The notes beneath the pieces were generated by a model. It saw only the letters and a program-made list of their open reading frames with translations. It did not search any database and was not told the DNA's origin. Below are positions 50,787 to 60,416 of a DNA stretch of 64,000 bases, piece by piece; the first letter of the stretch is position 1, and the number at the start of each line of letters is the position of its first letter. The stretch spans positions 124,001 to 188,000 of the forward strand of contig NZ_JAJUWT010000004.1 in NCBI RefSeq assembly GCF_021390395.1. The letters run 5' to 3'. The position numbers and the translations under genes are program-made. The stretch is from Saccharothrix sp. S26 (GTDB taxonomy: Bacteria; Actinomycetota; Actinomycetes; Mycobacteriales; Pseudonocardiaceae).

Positions 50787-52025
50787 TCAGGTGACGGTCC
50801 ACTTCTGGTTGGCGGAGCCGAAGCAGGTCCACAGTTGGAGCCTGGTGCCGTTGGCGGAGCTGTTGTTCTGGGCGTCCAGGCACTTGTTGGCCTGGATGTT
50901 GACGATGTCGTTCGCGCCGCTGACCGCCCACCGCTGCGCACCCGTGCCGTTGCAGTCCCACAACTGGACCAGCGTGCCGTCCGCCGTGCCGCCCGACGCG
51001 GCGTCCAGGCACTTGCCCAGGGCGCGGATCGTGCCGTCGCCCGGGCGGGACCACTGCTGGGCCGCGGTGCCGTTGCAGTCCCACAGTTGCACCGGCGTGC
51101 CGTTGGCGGGGTTCGCGCCGGCGACGTCCACGCACTTGCCGCCGATGCCGGTGATCCGGCCACCGGTCGGCTGGTTGCCGTCCAGCGTCGACACCCGCAC
51201 GTAGTCGATCACGAACTGCTGCGGGAACGTGGTGGTGGCGTCCGGGTAGCCCGGCCACTCGCCGCCGACCGCCAGGTTCAGGATGATGAAGAACGGCTTG
51301 TTGAACACCCACTGGTTGCCGCCCACGTCAGCGGGCGTGCGGCGCTGGTAGACGTTGCCGTCCACGGACCAGGCGATGCCCGTCGGCGACCACTCGATGG
51401 CGAAGGTGTGGAAGCCGTCGGCGAAGTTCGGCCCGTTGAACGGCATGCCGATGCCGCCCGCGCCCGAGTAACCGGGACCGTGGATGGTGCCGTACACGGT
51501 GTCCAGGTCGTGGCCCAGGAACTCCATGATGTCGATCTCGCCGCTGCCCGGCCACGGGTTGCCCGAGTTGATGTCCTGCCCGAGCATCCAGAACGCGGGC
51601 CAGATGCCCTTGCCGCGCGGCATCTTCATCCGCGCCTCGACCTTGCCGTAGGTCGTGGTGAACTTGCCCGCGGTGTTGATCCGGGCCGAGGTGTACTGGC
51701 AGCGGCCGTACCAGCAGTTGTAGTTGCCCGGGTTCTCCTTGCGGGCGGTGATGACGAGGTTGCCCGCGCCGTCCATGGCGGCGTTGCTCGCCGACGTCGT
51801 GTAGTACTGGTGCTCGCGGTTGTTGCCGTTGTTGTCGCCGACCTCCGTGTTCCACTTGGAGGCGTCGGGCCGCGTGCCCGCCGGGCCGTTGAACTCCTCG
51901 GCGAACGTCACCGCCATGGTGCCCACGTCGGCGGCGGCGTCCACGGCCGGTGCGGCCTGCGCGGCCGGCACGGCGAACCCGCTCAGGGCGAGCACGACCG
52001 CGCTCACCACCACTCGTGTCCTCAT
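50787..52025 (-). CDS. secreted GH16 beta-glucanase with CBM13 (ricin-type) module
   Basis: A 412-residue exported glycoside hydrolase. The signal peptide (about 1-26: RTRVVVSAVVLALSGFAVPA) follows an ATG with GAGGAGTG upstream. The GH16 domain spans about 38-280; its catalytic signature is GSGEIDIMEFLGHD near residue 165 (nucleophile and acid Glu), with WPAFWMLG before it. The C-terminal ricin-type CBM13 (about 285-412) has three QxW-like repeats (VQLWDCNGT twice, LQLWTCFGS). It most likely cuts beta-1,3- or mixed-linkage glucans such as fungal or plant wall polymers. Its promoter faces PaaZ; no known operator was found. Confidence 0.94.
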   Translation of the reverse strand: MRTRVVVSAVVLALSGFAVPAAQAAPAVDAAADVGTMAVTFAEEFNGPAGTRPDASKWNTEVGDNNGNNREHQYYTTSASNAAMDGAGNLVITARKENPGNYNCWYGRCQYTSARINTAGKFTTTYGKVEARMKMPRGKGIWPAFWMLGQDINSGNPWPGSGEIDIMEFLGHDLDTVYGTIHGPGYSGAGGIGMPFNGPNFADGFHTFAIEWSPTGIAWSVDGNVYQRRTPADVGGNQWVFNKPFFIILNLAVGGEWPGYPDATTTFPQQFVIDYVRVSTLDGNQPTGGRITGIGGKCVDVAGANPANGTPVQLWDCNGTAAQQWSRPGDGTIRALGKCLDAASGGTADGTLVQLWDCNGTGAQRWAVSGANDIVNIQANKCLDAQNNSSANGTRLQLWTCFGSANQKWTVT

Positions 52026-52162
52026 CGACACTCCTCTCACTCTGGCGGCGGCAGGCCAGAACTTACTGCATCACCTTTAATCAAGTCCCGATGAAAGTAG
52101 TGAGGCTTTACTGTCGGGTCATGCCGGGACACCCACCGGCCCGACGAGGAGGTCGACACCCG

Positions 52163-54187
52163 ATGGCCATGCTGCGCAGCTACGTGTCAGGTCGCTGGCA
52201 CGTCCCGTCCGTCGAAGGAACGCCGCTGCACGACGCGGTGACCGGCGAGGAGATCGCCCGGATCTCGTCGCACGGCATCGACATGGCGGCGGCGCTGGAC
52301 CACGGCAGGCGCGTCGGCGGGCCGGCGCTGCGGGAGCTGACGTTCCACCAGCGCGCGGCCCTGCTCAAGGCCCTCGCCTCGCACCTGCGGGAACACCGCG
52401 ACGAGCTGTACGCCCTGTCCGCCCGCTCGGGCGCCACCAGGACCGACTCGCTGATCGACGTCGACGGCGGCATCGGCGTGCTGTTCGGCTACGCGAGCAA
52501 GGCCAAGCGGGAGCTGCCCAACGACAAGGTCCACCTCGACGGCCCCGTCGAGCCGCTGAGCAAGGGCGGCACGTTCGTCGGCCGGCACGTCGCGACCCCG
52601 TTGCGCGGGGTGGCGGTGCAGATCAACGCCTTCAACTTCCCGATGTGGGGACCGCTGGAGAAGTTCGCCCCCGCGTTCATCGCGGGCGTGCCGTCGCTGG
52701 TCAAGCCCGCCTCACAGACCGCCTACATCACCGAGAAGCTGGTCGAGCTGATGCTCGCCTCGGGCCTGTTGCCGGAGGGTTCGCTGCAACTGGTCACCGG
52801 CGGCGCGGGCGACCTGCTCGACCACCTCACCGCCCAGGACCTGGTCGGCTTCACCGGCTCCGCGTCCACCGCGCAGGTGCTGCGCACCCACCCGACCGTG
52901 GTGCGCAACAGCGTCCGCTTCAACGCCGAGGCCGACTCGCTGAACTGCTCGATCCTCGGCCCGGACGCGGTCGAGGGCACGCCCGAGTTCGACCTGTTCG
53001 TCAAGCAGCTCGTCAGCGAGATGACGGTCAAGGCGGGCCAGAAGTGCACCGCGATCCGGCGCGCCCTGGTACCCGCGTCCCTCCTGGACGCCGTCGCCGA
53101 CGCCGCCACCGCGCGCCTGGCGAAGGTCGTGATCGGCAACCCGGCCAACGAGAGCGTGCGGATGGGCGCGCTGGCCGGGCTGGAGCAGCGCGAGGAGGTC
53201 CGCCGGTCGCTCAAGGCGCTGCTGGAGGTGGGCGACGTCGTCTACGGCTCGCCGGACCGCGTGGACGTGGTGGACGCCGACGCCGAGCGCGGCGCGTTCC
53301 TGTCGCCGGTGCTGCTCAAGGCCGACCCCGACCACGCCCAGCCGCACGAGGTGGAGGCGTTCGGGCCGGTGTCGACGCTCATGGCCTATCGCGACGCCGA
53401 GCACGCGGTCGAGCTGGCCGCGCGCGGCGCGGGCAGCCTGGTCGGCTCGGTCGTCACGCACGACGCCGACTTCGCCCGTGACGTCGTGCTGGGCGTGGCC
53501 CCGTGGCACGGCCGGATCCTCGTCCTGGACCGCGACGACGCCAAGGAGTCCACCGGCCACGGCTCGCCGCTGCCGATGCTGGTGCACGGCGGGCCGGGCC
53601 GCGCGGGCGGTGGCGAGGAGATGGGCGGCATCCGGGGTGTGCTGCACCACATGCAGCGGACCGCCGTGCAGGCGAGCCCGCGGGTGCTGACCGCCGTCAC
53701 GGGCCAGTGGGTGCCGGGCGCGCCGCGCACCGAGGCGGACGTGCACCCGTTCCGCAAGTCGTTGCGGGAGCTGCGGATCGGCGACTCGGTCGTGGCGGGG
53801 CCGCGGGTGGTGACGTTGGCCGACATCGAGCACTTCGCCGAGTTCACCGGCGACACGTTCTACGCGCACATGGACGAGGAAGCCGCGGCGGCCAACCCGT
53901 TCTTCGGCGGCCGGGTCGCGCACGGCTACCTGGTGGTGTCGTTCGCGGCGGGCCTGTTCGTCTCGCCCGAGCCGGGGCCGGTGCTGGCCAACTACGGGCT
54001 GGAGAACCTGCGCTTCCTCACGCCCACGTTCCCCGGCGACGAGCTGACCGTGACGTTGACCGCGAAGCAGATCACACCGCGTGAGGACCAGGACTACGGC
54101 GAGGTCCGCTGGGACGCCGACGTGGTCAACCAGAAGGGCGAGTCGGTGGCCAAGTACGACGTGCTCACGCTGGTCGCCAAGCAGTAG
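52163..54187 (+). CDS. paaZ: bifunctional oxepin-CoA hydrolase / aldehyde dehydrogenase PaaZ
   Basis: A 674-residue two-domain enzyme of aerobic phenylacetate breakdown. Residues about 1-520 are an aldehyde dehydrogenase: INAFNFPMWGPLEKFAPAFI, GFTGSASTAQVL, NAEADSLNCSIL, and the catalytic Cys in KAGQKCTAIRRALVP. Residues about 540-674 are a MaoC-like (R)-enoyl-CoA hydratase with the Asp/His dyad in FTGDTFYAHMDEEAAAANPF and GGRVAHGYLVVSFAAGL. It opens the oxepin-CoA ring and oxidises the resulting aldehyde. Other paa genes are not in the window, so it may be a solitary copy. ATG 52163 has GGAGG about 9 bases upstream. Confidence 0.93.
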   Translation: MAMLRSYVSGRWHVPSVEGTPLHDAVTGEEIARISSHGIDMAAALDHGRRVGGPALRELTFHQRAALLKALASHLREHRDELYALSARSGATRTDSLIDVDGGIGVLFGYASKAKRELPNDKVHLDGPVEPLSKGGTFVGRHVATPLRGVAVQINAFNFPMWGPLEKFAPAFIAGVPSLVKPASQTAYITEKLVELMLASGLLPEGSLQLVTGGAGDLLDHLTAQDLVGFTGSASTAQVLRTHPTVVRNSVRFNAEADSLNCSILGPDAVEGTPEFDLFVKQLVSEMTVKAGQKCTAIRRALVPASLLDAVADAATARLAKVVIGNPANESVRMGALAGLEQREEVRRSLKALLEVGDVVYGSPDRVDVVDADAERGAFLSPVLLKADPDHAQPHEVEAFGPVSTLMAYRDAEHAVELAARGAGSLVGSVVTHDADFARDVVLGVAPWHGRILVLDRDDAKESTGHGSPLPMLVHGGPGRAGGGEEMGGIRGVLHHMQRTAVQASPRVLTAVTGQWVPGAPRTEADVHPFRKSLRELRIGDSVVAGPRVVTLADIEHFAEFTGDTFYAHMDEEAAAANPFFGGRVAHGYLVVSFAAGLFVSPEPGPVLANYGLENLRFLTPTFPGDELTVTLTAKQITPREDQDYGEVRWDADVVNQKGESVAKYDVLTLVAKQ

Positions 54188-54300
54188 CCGGTTCCACCAG
54201 GTGGACGCGCGCCGATCGGGTGACCCGGGCGGGAACAACCGGCGCGCTCCACCGGGTTGGCGGAGGGGAGGATCGTCAACGAGTTCGAGGAGCACCTGAG

Positions 54301-55140
54301 GTGTCTGAGACCTTTTCGCTGGGCGGGGACCTGACCGTCAACCGCCTGGGCTACGGCGCGATGCGGCTCACCGGTGAGGGCATCTGGGGGTACCCGGCCG
54401 ACCGCGACAACGCGATCGCCGTGCTGCGGCGGGTGGTGGAGCTGGGTGTCAACTTCATCGACACCGCGGACTCCTACGGCCCGCACATCAACGAGGAGCT
54501 GATCCGGCAGGCGCTGCACCCCTACGCCGACGACCTGGTCATCGCGACCAAGGGCGGCCTGCTGCGCACCGGTCCCGACGAGTGGCCGGTCCTGGGCAAG
54601 CCCGCCTACCTGCGGCAGGCCGTGGAGACGAGCCTGCGCCGGCTCGGCGTCGAGCGCATCGACCTCTACCAGCTGCACCGCGTCGACCCGGACTACCCCC
54701 TGGAGGACCAGGTCGGCGAGCTGCACAAGCTGCAGGAGGAGGGCAAGATCCGGCACATCGGGCTGTCCGAGGTGGACGTGGACCAGGTCAAGGCCGCCCA
54801 GGCGGTCGCGCCGATCGTCAGCGTGCAGAACCTGTACAACCTGGCCAACCGCGGTCACGAGGCCGTGCTGGAGTACGCGACCGAGCAGGGCATCACGTTC
54901 ATCCCGTGGTTCCCGGTGGCGACCGGCGAGCTGGCCCGCCCGGGCGGCGTGCTCGACGCGGCGGCCAAGGAGCACGGCGCCACGCCCGCGCAGTTGGCGC
55001 TGGCGTGGCTGCTGCGCAAGTCGCCGGTCGTGCTGCCCATCCCCGGCACGTCCTCCATCGCGCACCTGGAGGAGAACGTGGCGGCGGCGCGGATCGAGCT
55101 GACCGACGAGGAGTTCGAGAAGCTGTCCGCGCTGGCCTGA
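54301..55140 (+). CDS. aldo/keto reductase
   Basis: A 279-residue NADPH-dependent aldo/keto reductase. It has VNRLGYGAMRLTGEGIWGYP, the catalytic Asp and Tyr in FIDTADSYGPHINEELI (near residues 52-57), the Lys in LVIATKGGLL, the His in YQLHRVDP and the phosphate-binding tail IPGTSSIAHLEENVAAA. It reduces aldehydes or ketones in the cytoplasm. GTG 54301 has GAGGAG upstream. It is in the same direction as PaaZ with a 113-base gap and may help remove aldehydes, though this is inference. Confidence 0.92.
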   Translation: MSETFSLGGDLTVNRLGYGAMRLTGEGIWGYPADRDNAIAVLRRVVELGVNFIDTADSYGPHINEELIRQALHPYADDLVIATKGGLLRTGPDEWPVLGKPAYLRQAVETSLRRLGVERIDLYQLHRVDPDYPLEDQVGELHKLQEEGKIRHIGLSEVDVDQVKAAQAVAPIVSVQNLYNLANRGHEAVLEYATEQGITFIPWFPVATGELARPGGVLDAAAKEHGATPAQLALAWLLRKSPVVLPIPGTSSIAHLEENVAAARIELTDEEFEKLSALA

Positions 55141-55168
55141 ACTCCGGGCGGAGCCTGAACGCCGGTCC

Positions 55169-55840
55169 CTACGCCGGGTCGAACGCCTGCCGCCCGACCC
55201 GGCGTTCGACCCGGCGGCGCAGGTCGTCGGCCAGGTCGGCGCCGGCGGCCAGCAGGTCCGGCAGCAGGTCCGGCTCCAGCGTGAGGGCGCGGAACGCGAG
55301 CGCGATCGTCACGTCGTGGTCGGGCCGGTGCTCGATCGTGATCTCGTCACCCGCCGTGATCGAGCCGGGCTCCAGGACGCGGAAGTACGTGCCGGGAAGC
55401 CCGCGCTGGGTGAACGTCTTCACCCACGCGCGCTCCTCCATCACCCCGGCGAACGTCCGGCACGGCACGCGCGGGTTGGTCGCCTGGAGCAGCACGCCGC
55501 CGACGCGCCACCGCTCGCCGATGCGCGCGCCGCACACGTCCACGCCGACCGTGGTCAGGTTCTCGCCGAACAGGCCCGGCGGCAGGTCGCGGCCCAGCTC
55601 CGCCGACCACTCGTCCAGGTCTTCCCGCGCGTAGGCGTAAACGGCCTGGTCGTCGCCGCCGTGGTGGCGCGTGTCGGAGATGTGGTCGCCGACGAGGCCG
55701 CTGCCGCCCGTGCCACGGGGGCCGGGAGCGCGGACGTCCACGGGGCCGCGCACCGGGCGCTTGCCGATGCCGGTGTGGCCGATGTCGGCCTGGTCGAACT
55801 CGACGCGGGAGCCGACGTTGACGGAGAGCACGTGGGGCAT
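55169..55840 (-). CDS. MOSC-domain protein
   Basis: A 223-residue MOSC protein of the YiiM type. It starts VLSVNVGSRVEFDQADIGHT. The molybdenum-cofactor sulfur-carrying Cys is in NPRVPCRTFAGVMEE, with GLFGENLTTVGVDV and GRDLPPG before it. These proteins bind the molybdenum cofactor and reduce or transfer sulfur to small substrates. It converges with the aldo/keto reductase. ATG 55840 is the family start. Confidence 0.88.
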   Translation of the reverse strand: MPHVLSVNVGSRVEFDQADIGHTGIGKRPVRGPVDVRAPGPRGTGGSGLVGDHISDTRHHGGDDQAVYAYAREDLDEWSAELGRDLPPGLFGENLTTVGVDVCGARIGERWRVGGVLLQATNPRVPCRTFAGVMEERAWVKTFTQRGLPGTYFRVLEPGSITAGDEITIEHRPDHDVTIALAFRALTLEPDLLPDLLAAGADLADDLRRRVERRVGRQAFDPA

Positions 55841-55934
55841 GCCCCGACGGTAGCCGAGTCACTTTCGGGGTTCGCACTCCTTATCGGGCGCGGGTGGGGG
55901 AGGATGGCGTTGTTCACCGTCCGCGGGGGGAGTC

Positions 55935-56660
55935 ATGCGCAGGTCCGTCGTCGCGTTGGTGCTGGCCGGGGTCGCGCTGGCGGGCTGCGCGCAGCGGTCA
56001 CCCCTGCCCGAGCCGACCCTCGGCCCGGTGGTGGAGGACAGCGCCACGCTGATCACGGGTTTGGCCGCCCGCGCCGACGAGCAGCGCTCCGTGCGGTTCC
56101 AGGCCGAGACGAGCATGACCGGGCTGCGCGTGACGCTCGACGGCGGCCTGCTGCGCGCCCGCGAGGGCAGGCTGGTGTCCTTGCGGCAGGACGCGTCCAC
56201 CGACGTCGTCGTGCTCGCCGACGCCGGCTACTCGCGCACCGGCGGCGGCACGTGGACCAGGCTCGACCTGGCCGATCGCGCGCCCGTGCGGGCCGACACC
56301 ACGGTCGCCGGTCTGGCCGACGAGGTCGACCCCGCGTCGGTGGTGGAGTCGCTGGCGGGCAGCCTGCTGGTGGAGAAGGGCGACGAGCGGCTCGACGGCG
56401 TGCCGACGCGCCGCTACACGCTGCTGGTCGACCTGCGGGCGCAGGCCGAGCGGACGCCCGACAGCTCGCGCCGCGCCCAACTGCTGGCCGCCTACGAGTC
56501 CGGGTTCACCGCGTCCGCGACGGTGTGGGTGGGGCCGGGCGACCTGCCGGTGCGGGTGGAGCAGGTGCTGAAGACGTTGGAGGACAACGTGTTCCAGCGC
56601 ACCCTGCACCGCTTCGCCGACTGGAACGCCGACATCCGGGTGACCGCGCCCACGTCTTAA
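55935..56660 (+). CDS. LppX/LprG-like lipoprotein
   Basis: A 241-residue lipoprotein. The signal peptide ends in the lipobox ALAGCAQ (Cys near residue 18). The mature part (about 35-235) has the half-barrel pattern of LppX/LprG/LprF proteins, which carry lipids across the actinomycete cell wall (VRFQAETSMTGLRVTLDGGL, LDGVPTRRYTLLVDLRAQAE). ATG 55935 follows GGGGGGAG. It converges with the cyclophilin. The lipid is unknown. Confidence 0.85.
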   Translation: MRRSVVALVLAGVALAGCAQRSPLPEPTLGPVVEDSATLITGLAARADEQRSVRFQAETSMTGLRVTLDGGLLRAREGRLVSLRQDASTDVVVLADAGYSRTGGGTWTRLDLADRAPVRADTTVAGLADEVDPASVVESLAGSLLVEKGDERLDGVPTRRYTLLVDLRAQAERTPDSSRRAQLLAAYESGFTASATVWVGPGDLPVRVEQVLKTLEDNVFQRTLHRFADWNADIRVTAPTS

Positions 56661-57355
56661 CCGGCGCGCTTGGCCCGCTCGATGTCCGTGGTCAGGGCCG
56701 GTCGGCCGTCGACCTCGCTGTCCGGGTTCGGCGCGATGCCGCCGGCCGCGACCCGGTCCAGGGTGGCGAGCCCGGCGGGCGTGACGCGGCCGAAGACGGT
56801 GTAGTTGGGCCGCAGCACGGAATCCGACGTGACCAGGAAGAACTGGCTGCCGTTGGTGTCGGGGCCCGCGTTGGCCATGGCGAGCGTGCCGCGCGGGTAG
56901 ACGCGGCGCTGACCCGTGGGGTCGTTCGGCGCCGGAGCGAGGTCGGTCGGCAGCTCGTCGGCGTACCGGTAGCCGGGCCCGCCCTCACCCGTGCCGGACG
57001 GGTCGCCGCACTGGAGCACCTTCAACGTCGGGTACGCGGTCAGCCGGTGGCACGTCGTGTCGTCGTAGAACTTCTTGCGCACCAGGTGCAGGAAGCTCTG
57101 CACGGTGCACGGGGCCTGCGCGCGGTCCAGCACGAGCGGCACGGGGCCCTGGTTGGTCTTCAGCAGCACCTCGGGGTGGCCCCGATCGGGCGTGTGCCGG
57201 GGGTCGGGCGGCAGCGGCACGGGCCGGGCCGCCGGCTCGTCCGGCGTCACGGTGTACGCGCACGGCCCGCGGGTCGTGTCGGGTGCGCCGGGGGACGCCT
57301 GCGCCACCCCGCCGCCGAGAACCGCCATCAGCGCCACTGCCACCAGGATCCTCAC
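56657..57355 (-). CDS. secreted peptidyl-prolyl isomerase (cyclophilin)
   Basis: A 232-residue exported cyclophilin. The signal peptide is RILVAVALMAVLGGGVAQAS. The cyclophilin domain (about 55-225) shows FYDDTTCHRLTAYPTLKVLQ, GTLAMANAGPDTNGSQFFLV and YTVFGRVTPAGLATLD. It should catalyse proline isomerisation in secreted proteins. Several Cys suggest disulfides. The start is GTG 57355. It follows the LuxR-type regulator after 33 bases on the same strand. Confidence 0.9.
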   Translation of the reverse strand: MRILVAVALMAVLGGGVAQASPGAPDTTRGPCAYTVTPDEPAARPVPLPPDPRHTPDRGHPEVLLKTNQGPVPLVLDRAQAPCTVQSFLHLVRKKFYDDTTCHRLTAYPTLKVLQCGDPSGTGEGGPGYRYADELPTDLAPAPNDPTGQRRVYPRGTLAMANAGPDTNGSQFFLVTSDSVLRPNYTVFGRVTPAGLATLDRVAAGGIAPNPDSEVDGRPALTTDIERAKRAG

Positions 57356-57388
57356 CGCACCAGGTCTAACGGACCCACCGGCGTCGTG

Positions 57389-60328
57389 CTAGGGCCGGTC
57401 GGCGGGTCCGAGCGAGGCGGCGAACGCGCTCAGCGACTCGCGGTCAGGCTGCGCGGTCTTCGTGATCAGGCTCGCCACGTGCTTCTCCACCGTGCGCGGG
57501 GAGATGTGCAGCCGGGTCGCGATCGCCTTGTTGCCCAGCCGACCCGCCAGCAGCCGGAACACCTCGAACTCGCGCACGGTCACGCCCAGCGCCCGCAGCT
57601 CGCGCGGCACCTGGTCGGACCCGGTCCGCCGCTGCGGCACCGACGCGCCCACCTGCCGCAACAGCCCACGGCACGCGCTGGCCACGGCGGCCTGACCGGC
57701 CTGGTGGAAGTACTCCTCCGCGCCGCGCAACCACGCCACCGGCTCGCCCCACCCGTCGGCCACCGCCGCCTCGGCCACCAGCCGCAGCCCCAGGTGCCGG
57801 GCCAGCGGGTGGATCGCCGCCGCCTCGCGCGCCGCCCGCACCGCCTGTGCCGCTTCCGCGTCCCGACCCAGCCTGCCCAGCAGCACGGCCAGCGCGAACT
57901 GCGCGAACACCCGGTTCCAGCGCATCCGGGCCGCCGCCGACCGCGTCACCGCGCGGTAGCCGTCCAGGTCCAGCGCGCCCGACACCGCGTCCAGCAGCAG
58001 GAGCAGGCCGTGCCGGCCGGACAGGTGGTACACCGTCGGCGTCTCCGCCTCGTACGCGATGGCCCGCGCCAGGTCCTGCCCGGCCAGCGCGCGGTCCTCC
58101 TCCAGCAGCGCGCAGAACGCCCGCGCCAACCCGAAGCACAGCGGCCGCTCCTGCGAGCCGACCCCGCCGACCTGGTCGAACGCCTCGATCGCGGCGTCCA
58201 TCTCGGCCCGCCTGCCCTGGTGCGCGGCGGCGGTCGCCTGCGCCATCAACCCGTACAGGGTCAGGTTCCGCAGCTGGAGCCGCCGGGTGTCGGCGACGAC
58301 CCGAGGCAGCATCTCGGCCGCGGCCGCGTACTGACCGCGCAGCACGGCGTCCAGCCCGAGGATCGAGTCCACGTTGTACGCCACGGTGACCGCGCCGATC
58401 AGCAACGCCTCCTCGCGCGCCTCGGCCAGCTGCGCCGCGTTGCCCTCGGCCAGCCAGGCCAGCCCCGCCTGCCGGATCACCGCGTAAGCCCGCTGGATGG
58501 GCAGCCCGTGCTCCTCGGCCAACGCCCGCGCCCGGGTGAAGCACTCGGTGGCCTCGTCGAGGTCGCGGTCGCGGGCCAGCACGCCCAGCAGTTGCCACGT
58601 CTCGCAGCCCACCTCGGGCAGCGGCACCCGCTTCGCCGCGTCGGCCGCGCGCCGGGCCAGGAACTCGGCCGACTCGATGCGGTCGGGCACCTCCAGGTTC
58701 AACGTCAGGAACGCGGCCACCGCGTCGAGCCGCGCGGTGTGCTCGTCGGTCGCGTCCGCGCCCAGCAGAGCCCGTGCGGTGTCCACGTGCGCCATGCCCT
58801 CGGTCCAGCGGCCCGCGGTGTTGGCCACCTGCGCGAGCTTGGTGTGCAGCTCGGCGCGGCGGACCCGGCCCAGCCCGGCCGCGCTCAGCTCGGTCACCGC
58901 GTCGACCAGCGCGAACGCCCGCTCGAACTGGCCCGCCTCGGCCAACGCGGGCAGCAGCGAGTCGAGCACGTCGGCGCGGACCGCCACGTCGACCTCGCTG
59001 GCCAGCAACCGGTGCGCGTGGTCGAGCAGCCGCACCGCCGACCCGGCCGCGCCGTCGGCCAGCGCCCGCCGTCCAGCCTCGGCCAGCAACGCGCCCGCCT
59101 CGGCGGTCTGCCCGGCGTCCAGCCGCAGCGACGCCACCAGCGCGCACCACTCGCCGGACAGGTCCGGGTGCAACTCCTGCACGGCGTCCGCGGTCCGCCG
59201 CGCCAGCTCCGCCCGGTGCGGCGGCGGGATCTGCGCCAGCAGCGCCTCGGCGGTCAGCGGATGCCGGAACGCGTACCAGTCGGGCACCGGCTCGTCCGGC
59301 GTCACGAGCTGCGCGGCCACGCCCGCGTGCAGGTGCGACAGCAGGGCCCGGTCGTCCATGCCGGTCACGCGCCGCAGCACCGGCAGCGGGAACCGGTGCC
59401 CCAGCACGGCGGCCACCGACAGCACCTCGCGGCCCTGCGGCCCCAGCCGGTCGGTGCGGTGCGCGATCGACCGCACCAGCGCCGACGGCACGTCGATGCG
59501 CAGCTCGCCGAGCACCTGCCAGCCGGCCGGGCCGCGCACGAGCAGGCCGCCGTTCACCAGGCCGTGCACCATCTCCTCGACCACGAACGGGTTGCCCGCG
59601 CTGTCGGCCCACAGCCGGCGCACGACCTCGGCGGGCACCTCGTGGTCCTCAGCCTCCAGGCACAGCCCCACCATCCGGCGCACCTGGCGCTCGTCCAACC
59701 GGCCCAGCTCCAGCAGCACGCCCGCCTGCCGTTGCGCGGCCGAACGGATCACGTCCAGCGTGGGGCCGGGGTCGGTGCGGGTGGTCACCAGCAGCGCGGC
59801 GGGCGCCTGGTCGAGGTTGTCCACCAGGTAGTCCACGACCGCCAGCGTCTCGGCGTCCGCGTCGTGCAGGTCCTCCAGCACCACCAGGCTCGGCTGGGTC
59901 CGGCCGACCAGGGCGAGCAGCCGGAGCACGGCCTCGGCGAGCACCAGCACGGAGTGCGCGGGCCGCTGGTCCTCGGGGCCGCCCGCCTCCGGGCTCCACT
60001 CGGGCACCAGCCTGCCCAGCGCCGGCTGGTAAGGGCCCAGCTCACGCAGGTTGAGGCCGCCACCGGCGCGCAGCAGGGACATCAGGGCCTCGGCCAGCGG
60101 CCGGAACGGCACGATCGGCCCGATCGTGCTGCCGCGGCCCCGCAGCACCCGCATGCCGCGGTCGAAGGCGGCGCCGGCGGCGAAGCGCGCCAACCGGGTC
60201 TTGCCGATGCCCGGCTCGCCGACGAGGAACACGGCTCGGCCGCGATGCGCGCCCGCGTCGGCCAGCACGCGGTCGAGCACGCGGAGTTCTTCGTCGCGGC
60301 CGACCACGACCGGCGCGCGGGTGTGCAT
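57389..60328 (-). CDS. large ATP-binding LuxR-family (LAL) regulator
   Basis: A 979-residue regulator. The N-terminal AAA-type ATPase has Walker A FLVGEPGIGKTRLARF (near residue 40) and Walker B LVVLEDLHDADAET (near residue 150). A long TPR-like helical region (about 360-880) follows. The C-terminal LuxR helix-turn-helix (about 915-965) reads LAGRLGNKAIATRLHISPRT and VEKHVASLI. LAL regulators often activate secondary-metabolite genes. It is encoded just after the lanthipeptide-like operon, in the same direction but beyond a terminator, and is a plausible activator of it. ATG 60328. Confidence 0.92.
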   Translation of the reverse strand: MHTRAPVVVGRDEELRVLDRVLADAGAHRGRAVFLVGEPGIGKTRLARFAAGAAFDRGMRVLRGRGSTIGPIVPFRPLAEALMSLLRAGGGLNLRELGPYQPALGRLVPEWSPEAGGPEDQRPAHSVLVLAEAVLRLLALVGRTQPSLVVLEDLHDADAETLAVVDYLVDNLDQAPAALLVTTRTDPGPTLDVIRSAAQRQAGVLLELGRLDERQVRRMVGLCLEAEDHEVPAEVVRRLWADSAGNPFVVEEMVHGLVNGGLLVRGPAGWQVLGELRIDVPSALVRSIAHRTDRLGPQGREVLSVAAVLGHRFPLPVLRRVTGMDDRALLSHLHAGVAAQLVTPDEPVPDWYAFRHPLTAEALLAQIPPPHRAELARRTADAVQELHPDLSGEWCALVASLRLDAGQTAEAGALLAEAGRRALADGAAGSAVRLLDHAHRLLASEVDVAVRADVLDSLLPALAEAGQFERAFALVDAVTELSAAGLGRVRRAELHTKLAQVANTAGRWTEGMAHVDTARALLGADATDEHTARLDAVAAFLTLNLEVPDRIESAEFLARRAADAAKRVPLPEVGCETWQLLGVLARDRDLDEATECFTRARALAEEHGLPIQRAYAVIRQAGLAWLAEGNAAQLAEAREEALLIGAVTVAYNVDSILGLDAVLRGQYAAAAEMLPRVVADTRRLQLRNLTLYGLMAQATAAAHQGRRAEMDAAIEAFDQVGGVGSQERPLCFGLARAFCALLEEDRALAGQDLARAIAYEAETPTVYHLSGRHGLLLLLDAVSGALDLDGYRAVTRSAAARMRWNRVFAQFALAVLLGRLGRDAEAAQAVRAAREAAAIHPLARHLGLRLVAEAAVADGWGEPVAWLRGAEEYFHQAGQAAVASACRGLLRQVGASVPQRRTGSDQVPRELRALGVTVREFEVFRLLAGRLGNKAIATRLHISPRTVEKHVASLITKTAQPDRESLSAFAASLGPADRP

Positions 60329-60365
60329 GCGCCGACCTTAGTCAAGCCTCAGCGCCGCACGCCAA

Positions 60366-60396
60366 ACTGCCCGCACCCCCAGTGTGGGCGGGCAGT
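60366..60396 (-). terminator. terminator of the lanM-precursor operon
   Basis: A 9-bp perfect stem (60366-60374 with 60388-60396) with inner C-A-C / G-T-G pairing lies 21 bases after the precursor stop and before the LuxR-type gene. Confidence 0.75.
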
Positions 60397-60416
60397 CCGG
60401 TGGCGGTGCGGGTTCG